64,000 bases of DNA from Neostapfia colusana. Taxonomy: Eukaryota; Streptophyta; Magnoliopsida; Poales; Poaceae. The notes beneath the pieces are model-generated. The model was not told where the DNA came from. It saw nothing but the letters and a program-made list of their open reading frames with translations, and made no database searches. This document shows positions 33,636-43,721 of this stretch, piece after piece. Location: the NCBI GenBank assembly GCA_030760725.1, contig JASWHV010000004.1, positions 53,349,136 through 53,413,135 of the forward strand, written 5' to 3'. Each line of letters begins with the position of its first letter. Positions within the stretch are counted from its first letter, which is position 1. The translations under genes were made by a program, and so were the position numbers.

Positions 33636-36600
33636 TGACACGACCCCACGGTCTTGTCGAGCCAGAATCACGCTGAGGGGTGCTGCGTTGCACAGCACCA
33701 GATCACACACATCAAAGGTACAAAGCGGGAGTGAAATTTTATTACATAAATGAATTTATGAACATGTTTACATCAAAATAGGTCCAGTCTACACTCACGG
33801 GCGTAGACTACGCATCAAGTTCACGTTCAGCCCTTGAACGTGTCCTTGCTAGCACACACGCACACTAACTCTGCGGCGTGCACGACTACCACTCGACGGG
33901 GTTCACCTCCTGGGGTTCTGTCTCCTCTTCGGGAGTCCCTTCCTCATAGAACCCTGCAAAAGCTTCAAACACAAGCAGTGAGCATGAAGGCTCAGCAAGT
34001 CTGACCCGTCTCACCTAAACATGGAACTTCTACATGAGGGGTGATGGGTACATGAGGTAAAATAATTTGCAAAGGACTCGCCTAATTAGTGGAACCTTAC
34101 TTTCAAGTTTTAGCAGCAGGTTGTGGAGAACCTTACGCTAAGGCACATGAGAGAGCCGCAATCAAACAAGAAACGCATTTCTCTCATGTACTTTGCCCAA
34201 AGTTGAAAAGAACTTTAGTTAGCTCTAGACTACAGCAAATCATTAACAATCAAGTCCATCTTTCAATCAGCAATATTTTAACATGCAACTAGCCTGTTCT
34301 TTCTACGTCATGGTACAGTGAACAAGTGGTACTCACTGACCACGAGGGACGGCGATTATAATCGATTTACACCTGCAGGGTTACCCGAACAACCCGTCAC
34401 GTACGCCCGTACTCGATGTTGCCTACAGCAACCATCACGGACGTCGTACGCAACCACCTTTTACCCGTCAGCCAAATGTTGAACCGGTCCAATCGTCCCA
34501 AGCAAGAGGTCTCTGCGTGCGCATCCACAGTGCCGCCAGCCGATTTACACCTCGAGCTCTCAACCTAACCTCTGAACGACCAGCTATACCTCAACATCCA
34601 GCTACCCGAGTTACATTGGTTTCCCAATTCCCATATAGCCGGTAGATCTTCGGTACTGTTCTAGCTTGTTCAACAGGCCCGCACACGGCTCGGTCCTCAA
34701 TCGACACAAGCGGAGCAACAGCACACAGGCCCCAAAGTCCTGCTGCCCTTACTCTCTGCTCGGTCTCATCTTTCTTGCCATGTGTATCATGTGCTATCTC
34801 TACCCGAGCGATGTGCCTCTAGCCTATTCTCGCGAGTAGTTCCAACTACTCGACTTCTACCGAATCCTACTCTATCTTAGCATTGCAGTAGCTAACGGGG
34901 TTTGTAAATGCTAAACCCAATCCATGGTTTTCTTGTCTATGCAGTTGGGTTTCCACACAGGACTCTAATGCAAAGAATCCTAATGCTCAAGTAAGTGCCC
35001 AAAACAATAAAAATGTGTAAAAACGGTTAATGCAAACCGGAGCTTGCCTTGCTGCTCTTGGTCGTAGGCTAGCTGTTCCTCCGGAGTAACGAAGTCTAGG
35101 ACTTTGGGTTCCTCCTCGACCTTAGTGACTATATGATAGAAGCAGTACATGTATTAGTTTAAATGCATTTGTATTCACTTTTAAACTTGTGAAACTTATA
35201 ATTCCCTCTAGACAGACTTAGTGACTGTGAAACTTTTACTGGAGCTTGGTTACAACCTAAACAGAGATTTGGTCAAGTTTTAGTTGCAGCAAAGCTCATT
35301 TGAGCCCTCCACAATTAATTATGTACTTGACCTTAATTGAAGGCTTTTAGGGTGTTCTAATGATTTTCATGAAACAAACTATGCTTTCTGAAAACTAGAT
35401 TTTCAGAGGGTTCTAATAGAGTTGGTATCACTTAATTTGAAGGTTCCTAACTAAAGATATGAGCTAAACAATTTCAGAGAAAATTCTGAAAATATTTCTG
35501 AACATTTTATATTCTCTCTGGAACAGTCTCACTAATCACACCATTTGGTGGATCAAACTAGCTCAAATGGATCTGAAATTTTTATGGTAGTTCAAGGATA
35601 TTTTGGTGAACATTCCAGCAAAATTTCAGGATTTTCCTCCAAAGGATTCTCCAGTTAAAATTCCAAACATTTTAAAATTGGAGGAATTAATTATGGAGAA
35701 ATAAAGATTTTCATGAAGTGAAACTTGATTTTCTGAATAGTACTCAGAGAGCTAAATCCAACAAAATTTGGTTCACTCGATTTGGAGCTTTCTAGCCAAA
35801 GTTATGAGGATTTGTAGTTTGGAAGAATTCTGAAAATCGCGGGAAAAGTTTAAACTTGCGGGGCCCGCGGGGACACGTGTTGAGCGCGGAGGTGTCCGGC
35901 ACACTGAGGCCCACAGGGTATTTGCGCGCCAGCACAGCCGATCCCGGCCACACCGTCCCAATTTAAATTCTTCTGCCGCTGACACGTGGGCCAGCCGGCT
36001 TCGTCTTCCTCCCGCCGTTCTCTCGCGCCCGCACCGCCGACCTCGCCGGAGCAGACCAGGGGCTCGCCGCTGCCCGACCTCCCATGGTCTGAAACTCGCC
36101 GCCAGGGGGTTGTCGACGTTGAGGAACACGTCGGTGGTGTCAGGTCGGGCTGGGGGTGACCGGAAATAGCCCGGCGACGTGCCGCAGCCTCGTTTGAGGT
36201 TCGGCGCCGTCGACCGTGGGTTCTAACCCGCCAACAACTCGAACAAACGGTCCTACAGTATCAGTGTACCTCTAGGAAGCTCGACAAGGTGTCAAAAGGG
36301 TTCAGGGATGGCGGCAAGTCGGTCGGCACCGTGTGACCGATCGTGCCCGCCATGACCGCCCTTGATCGAGCTCGAAAGTCGTCACTCCTAGACAGTTTCA
36401 CGCCACGGATGCAGAAAAGAACTTGATCGCCGGCTAGTCCAGCGTCTATGTGCAAGATTTGATAACCACCGAAAGATCATAGTGCGATAATTTGAAGAAT
36501 CCGTACCGGAAGCTCGGTTTACGGTCGCTGGAACAAAAACTAGAAATTCCCTGTGGATTCTTCATGGTTTGCTTCCAAACTTGGAGCAGAGCAGCACGGT

Positions 36601-37707
36601 GGTCGCGCGCTCCTGTTGCCTCTCTTGCTGGACCGTGAAAACACCTGTGGAATGCTGTCCACGGGCGCCTGACTCTCGGCTGAGGCTAGGTCGCCGCGGT
36701 GGCGATCGTTTTCGGGCAAAGGAGGTCGGAGCTCGGGGTTTCTGGCATTGGGGAGGTGGAGTGCGATCTCAGGTGGCCGTCTAGCAGCTCGGGGAGGTAG
36801 AATGCGAGCTGGTTTCGCGGTTCTCCGATCGAGCAGAGAGGCGGCAGGTTGGTGGCTCGGTGATCACGGGAGAGCAGAAATGATCGGTGCCTGCCCCGTG
36901 GAGCGCCTTAAGAGGGCCCTGGAACCGCCCTTGGGCTCGCGTGTGGGCGCGGGAAGCAGCTGGTGGCGCTGCTGCTCCTCGGTGACGAGCGCAGCAGCTC
37001 CCGAGCGTGGAGTCGGCAGCTGCTCGGTGGAAGTTCCCACCGAGACTCTGACTTTGGGTGCAAGTTTCTTCTCCTTCCCTCTATGACATGTGGGTCCCAC
37101 CCGGGGTTTTAACCTCTGAAATTTACTCCTAATCACTGTTGTAAACAGTGAGTCCCAAAATACCCCTGGGTATTCAAATTATTCACCCATGAGCCAATTG
37201 AATTGAGTAGAATTCAAATTGGGTTTGGTTTGAATGAATTTCAGCACAAGTTCAGTTTTGAATTCAAATAAAGTTTGAATTTGTCCCACTTAGCTCACGT
37301 CAAGATCAACTCCAAATGGAGTGAAAATTGGTGTGCGAGCTCATAAAAATGTGCTGAATAAGAATATGCCTCCCACTTTTAAATTCATGGGATAAAAACA
37401 GTTTGAATTTGAATATGGTTTCAAACTTCCCTCTTTCTAGCTATACCCAAACTGACCTCAGAAAAGTTTTGAATTTGGGTGAAACTTGGCATGGACATCC
37501 TTAGCAATGTGTAGGAGTTTTCATATGCCCAGCCCATCTATATCACATGTGGAAAATGCCACTTTTGCAATATGTGAGTTTGTTCTCTAATGAGCATGTT
37601 TATGGTGGTTACTTGCTCTTCATTTGTGTTCATCAACTTACTTCAAATGAGGTGTGTGGTGTGGTGATGAACACTTCAAATAGGTGTCAAAAAGTGAGGC
37701 CCTTACA
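33636..37707 (-). repeat. B 5' LTR
   Basis: TGACACGACC at 33636 to CCCTTACA at 37707 on the plus strand. Equal in length to the 3' LTR but with many scattered substitutions and small compensating indels. Followed by TSD GCCCC. Confidence 0.93.
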
Positions 37708-37712
37708 GCCCC
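37708..37712. other. Target site duplication of B, right copy (GCCCC)
   Basis: Matches 22216-22220 exactly. Confidence 0.93.
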
Positions 37713-37722
37713 CTCCGTGGCG

Positions 37723-38178
37723 GTGAGCTCCGAAGGCGCCACGTGTCCAGCAGGGTCGGGGCCTCCCCTCTCCTCATAGGTGAGCTCCGGGCCCGCCACG
37801 TGGCCGGCGGAGCCGGACCTCACCCCCTCCGCGGGGGTGAGCTCCGAAGGCGCCACGTGTCCAGCAGGGACGGGGCCTCCCCTCTCCTCAGAGGTGAGCT
37901 CCGGGCCTGCAACGTGGCTAGAAGAGCCGGACCTCGCCCCCTCCGCAGGGGTGAGCTCCGAAGGCGCCACGTGTCCACCGGGGTCGGGGCCTCCCCTCTC
38001 TTCAGAAAAGAGCTCCGGGCCCACCACGTGGCCGGAAGAGCCGGATCTCGCCTCCTCCGCAGGGGAGAGCTCCGAAGGTGCCACGTGTCCAGCGGGGCCG
38101 GACCTCCCCTCTCCTCAGAGGTGAGCCCCGGCCCCGCCACATGGCCAGCAGAGCCGCGCTGCCCACCCCGGCTCCGTA
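37723..38178 (+). repeat. 114-bp (2 x 57) G-box tandem array, X LTR, continued
   Basis: Unit starts at 37723, 37837, 37951 and 38065, spaced exactly 114. Intact CACGTG at 37740, 37797, 37854, 37968, 38025 and 38082; AACGTG at 37911 and CACATG at 38139. With the left part this makes 12 half-units, 9 with an intact G-box. Confidence 0.92.
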
Positions 38179-38532
38179 GGCAGCAAGAGTAAAGGCACGC
38201 CATGCCTTGTCCGTACAAGACATTCAAGACCCGTGCCATCCCAAGACGCGGAGACGCGGCGCACGCCCCTGTCAGGAGGCACTGTGACCAGTCGCGTCAC
38301 AGTTATGGCAAGCGCACCATGTTAGAGGCTGCTGACCAATGGCAACAAGACGTGCCCTGCCGTCCCTGCCATCATCAACCGCTACGCCTAGCTTTCGGCA
38401 CGCGCAGGACGGCAGGATGGCAACCAAGAAGCCTGCCAGAGAAAACTACCAGCATTCACTGCAAGATATGGTAGATGGTAGGAAATCACCCCGGGGCCAC
38501 CTGTCGGGGTCCGGGGGCCCCCTTGTAAGCCG

Positions 38533-38561
38533 CCCGAGCCTTGGAGTATAAAAGGCTCGGG
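38533..38561 (+). promoter_or_regulatory. Tat X LTR TATA box inside an inverted repeat
   Basis: CCCGAGCCTT (38533-38542) and AAGGCTCGGG (38552-38561) are perfect 10-bp complements that enclose TATAAAA (38547-38553). W has a variant (51247-51275). Confidence 0.75.
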
Positions 38562-38836
38562 TAGGCAACGTTACAAGGGGTTCGGCTCATTTTCGACCCC
38601 ACTGCACACTCAGTTCATCTCCAAGCTTAGAACTCCGATTCTAAGCCCCGAGCAACACAGCTCCCATGGACGTAGGGTTTTATGCTCCGGTGGCCCGAAC
38701 CACGTAAAAATCCTTGTGTCAATCATCTTCTTCATCCAACACGACCCTCTCGAGAGGACTAGCCCCTCCGAAAAAGAACCTCCACGGGCTGCCCTGAAGC
38801 AGACCCGGGGGAAGTGTCGACGGCTACACTTCGATA

Positions 38837-39738
38837 CTTGCGGTGGAAGGGATGGCTTTGGCCGGTCAACGGCGGGGTGGTGAGGTGGAGCTGTGCGGCG
38901 ACTTGCTCTGGTTTCTCAGTGCTGGAAACGTTGAGGCGGCGTGAAAACAGGCTGCTGCCGTCGGCAGCTCGAAGCTAAATAGCTGAGGACGTCGGTTTGT
39001 GGCTCTGATCGGCGACCAGGAGGTGGCAGCAGCGTGCTGTGCCGTGGCGATCACATGGGCACACGCAAGAACCGAGCCTCGGTGGCTTCAGTCGGTTAAA
39101 ACACTAGTGAGGCTGACATGTGGGTCCCACTCCGGTTTTAACCTCTGAAATTGAATTTACCCCACTGCTCTAAACAGTAGAGACCCAAATACCCTTGGTC
39201 ATTTGAATTATCTACCAACTGGCCATTTGAATTGGATAGAATTCAAATTGTGGGGTGATTGAATATATTTTTCAGCACATATGCAGTTTGAAATTCAAAT
39301 TGAGTTTGAATTTGCTAAACTTAGCTCATGTCAAGATCAACTCCAAATGGAGTGAAAATTGGTGTGTGAGCTCAAAAAAATGTGCTGAGTATGAATATGC
39401 CTCCTACTTTTGAAGTCATGGGGTGGAAGTAGTTTGAATTTGAATTTGAGTTCAAACTACCCCCTTTCTAGTTATACCCAAAAAGACCTCAAAGAGGTTA
39501 TGGATTTGGGTGAAATTTGGCATGAGCATTCCTAGCAAGGTGTAGGAGTTTTTCATATGCCCAGCCCCTATATGATGCATGTGGGAAAATCCACTTTTCC
39601 ATTTTGTGAGTTTATTCCCTAATAACCATGTTGATGGTGTTTACTTGCTCTTCAAATGTGTTCACAAAGTTTCCTCAAATGAGGTGTGTGTGTGGTGATG
39701 AACACTTTGAATATGTGCCAAAAACTTAGGCCCTTACA
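38837..39738 (-). repeat. Fragment of a B-like LTR (B''), host of Tat X
   Basis: From about 39110 to 39738 it follows the plus-strand right end of the B LTR (compare 37083-37707), including ACATGTGGGTCCCAC, the TTTGAATT phrases, and GGCCCTTACA at the end. It is well diverged. Its missing part should lie left of Tat X, outside the window. 38837-39100 is GC-rich and non-coding. Confidence 0.75.
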
Positions 39739-39926
39739 CAAACTTGTCATTGATGGATGGGCTCAAAAAGGAATTATTTGGAAGCATCTTCAACTTCCAA
39801 CCAAATTCAAATTTGCTATGCAAATTCAAACTGAAATTGGCGAATTCAAATTCTAACCCACCTTTCAAACTTAGAATTTTGGAATTTGGGAGGATTAACT
39901 TGAGGAGATCTTTTGGAGAGGAGAGC
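39739..39926. other. Unassigned 188-bp segment
   Basis: AT-rich, with several AATTCAAA phrases. It matches nothing else I see in the window and has no convincing ORF. It could be flanking DNA of both B'' and Tat Y or a fragment of another element. Confidence 0.4.
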
Positions 39927-41426
39927 CGTCGAAGTGTAGCCGTCCACACTTCCCCCGGGCCTGCTTCAGGGCAGCCCGTGGAGGTTCTTTTTCGGAGGGG
40001 CTAGTTCTCTCGAGAGGGTTGCATTGGATGAAGGAGATGATTGACACAAAGATTTTTACGTGGTTCGGGCTGCTGGAGCGTAAAACCCTAAGTCCACGGG
40101 AGCTGTGTTGCTCTGTGTATTGCTTGCGTATGAGGATCAGTTGGCTGGGTTGTGAACCCTTTACAACGCTGCCTACCCGAGCCTTTTATACTTCAAGGTT
40201 CAGGAGGCTTACAAGGTGGTCCCCGGGGCCCGATAGGTGGCCCCGCGGTGATTTCCTATCATCTACCATATCTTGCAGTGAATGCTAGTAGTTGTCTCTA
40301 GCAGGCTTCTTGGTTCCCGTCCTGCCGTCCTGCCCATGCCGCAAGCTAGGCGTAGTGGTTGATGATGGCAGGGACGGCAGGGCACGTCTTGTCGCCATTG
40401 GTCAGCAGCCTCTGACATGGCGCGCTTGTCTTTACTTTGACGCAACTGGTCACAGTGCCTCCTAAAAGGGGCGTGCGCCGCGTCTCCGCGTCTTGGAAAG
40501 CCGCGGGTCTTGAATGGCTTCGACGGACAAGGCATGGCGTGCCTTTACTCCTGCTGCCTACCCGAGTGGGGGTCAGCAGCGTGGCTCTGCTGGCCACGTC
40601 GCAGGCCCGGGGCTCACCTCTGAGGAGAGGGGAGGCCCAGCTCCGCCGGACACGTAGCGCCTTCGGAGCTCACCCTGCGGAGGGGGTGAGGTCCGGCTCT
40701 TCTGGCCATGTGGCGGGCCCGGTGCTCGCCTCTGAGGAGGGGGAGGCCCGGCCCTACAGGACACGTGGCGCCTTTGGAGCCCCCCCTCCCCCGTGGAGGG
40801 GGCGAGGTCCGGCTTTGGCCGCCACGTGGCGGGCCCAGCGCTCTCCTCTGATGGGAGGGGAGGCCCGGCCCAGCTGGACATGTGGCGCCTTTGGAGCTCA
40901 CCCCCGCGGAGGGGGCGAGGTCCGGCTCTGCCGGCCACGTGGCGGGCCCGTGGCTCTTTACTGAGGATAGGGGAGGCCCGGCCCCGCTGGACACGTGGCG
41001 TCTTCAGAGCTCACCCCCGCGGAGGGGGCGAGATCCGGCTCTGCCGGCCACATGGTTGGCCCGGGGCTCACCTCTGAGGAGAGGGGAGGCCCAGCCCTGC
41101 TGGACACGCGGCGCCTTTGGAGCTTACCCCCGCGGAGGGGGCAAGGTCCGGCCCTGCCGGCCACATGGCGGTCCCGGGCTCACCTCTGTGGAGAGGGGAG
41201 GCCCGACCCTGCTGTACACGTGGCACCTTTGGAGCTCACTCCCGTGGAGGGGGTGAGGGCCGGCCCTTCTGGCCACGTGGCGGGCCCGGAGCTCCCCTCT
41301 AAAGAGAGGGGAGGCCCGGCCCTACTGGACACATGGCGCCCTCGGAGCTCACCCCTGCGGAGGGGGCAAGGTCCTTAGGCGGTTTTCTCCTGTACGCGGG
41401 GGTACCCGGTATTGAGGGTACCGACA
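39927..41426 (-). repeat. Tat Y 3' LTR
   Basis: Reverse complement of the X LTR: starts near CGTCGAAGTGTAGCCG and ends GGGTACCGACA at 41426. About 1500 bp. TATA (minus) at 40184-40190. It forms an inverted pair with the X LTR segment 37713-38836. Confidence 0.85.
40581..41376 (-). repeat. 57-bp G-box tandem array in the Tat Y LTR
   Basis: About 14 half-units in alternating A/B pattern, against 12 in X. I count 6 intact CACGTG. Most damaged boxes are CG to TG or CA changes (CATGTG, CACATG), as expected for methylated CpG decay. Confidence 0.85.
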
Positions 41427-41904
41427 GTGGCCCCCGGGCCCATCTCGGGGGAGATAACAATCCTGGGGTGGGGCCTTCCACTTGTCTATCCGCACTCTTT
41501 CTTGGAAACTCCTTTGGACCGTTGCAAGAGCAACGGAGGGTCGTGGGGACGTGACTCCTGCTTTGAAAGTTGCTTTTAACCGTGGCGGATCCCAATACTG
41601 CCACTTCTGCACGTCGCAGCATCTTGTCAGGAACCTCCGGGTTGTCCGCTCGAGGGGCTGACTTCTTGGTCCACCGCTTTCAGGACGGCTTGGGCCCTCT
41701 TGTCATTGTCGCTGAGGCTTGGACCTGGGGCGTCTGCCCCGAGCAGCGCATACAAAGCGTTTCGAATTGCCTCTGGGAAGTTTAAATGGAGCCCCTTCCG
41801 CATCGTGGGCTTCCCTTCGCACATCCCTCTACGCCTGAGCCTTCCGGATTCTTCCGTGCGCCCAAGCCTTCTCTACCTTCCAAGTTCTTGCCCCTTCGCC
41901 TTCG

Positions 41905-43366
41905 ATGGCTTCCAGCCTGCCCTCGCCGCGGATTGCCCGGATGAAGGACCTTGGGCCGGTGCGCATGCTCCTGGGATGGCACTCCAAGGAGTAGGGGATT
42001 TGCCTTCGGCGGGGATCTCTTCCCCTGCGTCTGGAGAGAGGGGAGACCGTCCTCTTTGTCGCCTACGCCTTGGCTGAGTTTGTCCCGCCGATTTCTTCCT
42101 TCTTCGTGACTCTCCTGGAGGTTTATGGTCTTCAGCTCCACCACCTCTCCCTGAACTCTTTCGCTCTGGCTGCTGTCTTTGTGCACTTCTGCGAGATGGT
42201 CGTGGGTGTCCGCGCTTCAGTGACGCTCTTCCGTCACTTCTTGCAGCGGATGACCGGGCGCGGCTCGAAGAACCAGCTGGGAGCCTACTACCTCCAGCAC
42301 CGCTATAAGGATCCGAAGGTCTCCAAGTACCTTCTGCCCTTCAGTGCCTCGAGGTGGGAGAGCTGGAGAGATGACTGGGTGATCGTGAAGATTGATGAGC
42401 ACGATCGCCTCCAGCTGCTGACCAAGGCCCCATCCACCGGGCGCCGCTTCTGGGAGGAGTGCCCGGAGCTGGAACCGGAGTACATGCCAGTCCTGGAGTG
42501 GATCCAGTTCCTGGCGGAGCAGGGGCTGACGTCCCTGATGGTGTTGGCGGACTTCCTGTCGCACCGCCTTGCGCCACTGCAGCAGCGCAATCGTCTGGCG
42601 TGGTACTACATCGGCGTGCATGACTGCACCAGGCTGGAGACGGACTTAGACTCTGACCCGTCCGTCAAGATGTTGAGGGAGATGGTGATGAGGGTAAGCA
42701 TTGACATCCTCGATGACTGCTCCCTAACAGTTCCTGTTTCCTGCCTGCCTCTCTTCGTGGAGCCGATCCGGAGGTCGAAGCTGCTATGGGAGATGCCGAC
42801 CTTGGACGATATCGGCATCGCGCGCCAGATCGGTGATGCTTCCCGGGGGATCTCGATCACCGAGGTTGGCAGCTCCAGAGTGCAGCACGAGGCGTCGGCT
42901 GATGCCCAACCCGCGCCGAAGGGCGACAGAGCTCAGACTGTCGACAAGGAGAAGGGCAAGGTGCCGGCCTCCAGCCCGCCGAAGAGGAAGCGCTCCCGGT
43001 CTCCACCAAAGGCATCGTTTGCGCCGAGTCAGGGGACCGGAGTGCCCCCATGCTCTTCATCAAGAGGCATCGGCTCGTCAGGCAGCGACCAAAAGAGGCC
43101 TTGGGTCTTCCGTGCCGATGGAACTCCCCTTAGACAGCGGCGGTCGAAGGAGCCCCGGGCGTCCCACACTCCTTCCACAGGTGGAGCTCCGAGGAAGGAC
43201 ACCGGGACTCAACCGGGGGCGCAGGTGTCCCGGCCTTCAGGTTCTTCAGGGGCTGGCACTGCGAGCGGCGCCATAGCTGCTGCCGGGGGGCACCCCGTGT
43301 TCCGCCAGTCCAGGTGGCGCAGGCCCCAGCGCAGAGGGCAGGCTCTGGCGGCCCTGCCCCGGCTCG
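41905..43366 (+). pseudogene. Tat Y antisense accessory ORF, N-terminal part
   Basis: Starts ATG at 41905 (MASSLPSPRIARMKDLGPV). A TAG near 41990 (WHSKE*GICL) interrupts it; the frame then stays open from 42070 to the rearranged junction. It has the full N-terminal domain missing in X (LGAYYLQHRYKDPKVSKYLLPF, WESWRDDWVIVK, FLAEQGLTSLMVLADFLSHRLAPLQQRNRLAWYYIG), the KRKRSRSPP patch and Ser/Pro/Ala-rich sequence. Beyond 43366 the open frame (to 43578) reads unrelated spacer in the wrong orientation and is not real protein. A possible small intron (GTAAGC at 42696 to about 42765) is readable through. Confidence 0.75.
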
Positions 43367-43721
43367 GGGGAGCTAAGGCCAGTGGGCCACTACGGGGACT
43401 GCACAAGGGAAAGCCGGAGCACCCAGTGGTATTGAAGTCCCAAGACTTCTCAAGACTGGAGCTCCAGACTCCAACCCAAGGCCCCTTGGGTCCTTATGAG
43501 AGCAAGGACCCAAAGGAGGTGTTTGTGCTAAGAAGCTTCGAGATTGGTGGAGACCTCCCGGGGCCCTTACAGAGCTAAAGGCTCGGGCAGGGCAAGCCAA
43601 GAAAAGGAAGCAAAAAATCACAGACACATAAGACAACATGTCTATTCACTGAAGAGCTCCACGAGCTGGTGTACAGACAGAAGACAAAATACAAAAGCCC
43701 TCCAGCTACAAGGGCAAGCAT

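Larger units (their letters stand above)
22221..37707 (-). mobile_element. B: complete Tekay/Del-like chromovirus on the minus strand, 15.5 kb
   Basis: Both LTRs are 4072 bp (TGTAAGGGCC...GTCGTGTCA on the minus strand). It has a PBS for initiator Met tRNA, ORF0, gag-pol with chromodomain, a hairpin plus polypurine tract, and TSD GCCCC. The LTRs are clearly more diverged than those of A1 (about ten differences in the first 150 bp at the 22221/33636 ends), so it is older. Pol has three in-frame stops and ORF0 is frameshifted, so it is not autonomous. Confidence 0.95.
2152..38836 (+). mobile_element. Tat-lineage Ty3/Gypsy element X (3' part), interrupted by A1 and B
   Basis: The segments are 2152-6054, 18587-22220 and 37713-38836. 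They give, in order, RT C-terminus, RNase H, a second RNase H, integrase, a repeat-containing spacer, an antisense accessory ORF, a polypurine tract and the 3' LTR. Removing A1 (TSD AGCAC) and B (TSD GCCCC) rejoins the sequence; the B cut even restores the 114-bp repeat phase exactly. The 5' LTR, gag, protease and RT N-terminus lie off the left edge beyond A3. Dual RNase H and the antisense ORF are hallmarks of Tat/Retand elements. All coding parts are broken. Confidence 0.85.
37713..38836 (+). repeat. Tat X 3' LTR, second part
   Basis: Continues the G-box array, then a unique part with TATA box at 38547, leader and the LTR end ...GGCTACACTTCGATA (other copies end CGACA). With 21929-22220 the LTR is about 1416 bp. 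Beyond it lies B-like LTR sequence, so X was inserted in a family B relative. Confidence 0.85.
39927..43366 (-). mobile_element. Tat Y, 3' part, minus orientation
   Basis: Holds a 3' LTR (39927-41426), polypurine tract, the pre-ORF region and the N-terminal two thirds of the antisense ORF (plus strand here). It stops abruptly at about 43366-43385, where Tat sequence continues in the opposite orientation. Confidence 0.8.

Noticed and set aside
37743..38192. Long repeat-rich ORFs on both strands in the G-box array (also 40793-41378)
   Set aside because: The 57- and 114-bp periods are multiples of 3 (19 and 38 codons), so any open unit stays open across the array. The same DNA is open in several frames, which shows it is not coding.
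42070..43578. A single 502-codon protein continuing past 43366
   Set aside because: The last 70 codons read Tat Z spacer in the wrong orientation across the rearranged junction; only the part to 43366 is Tat ORF.
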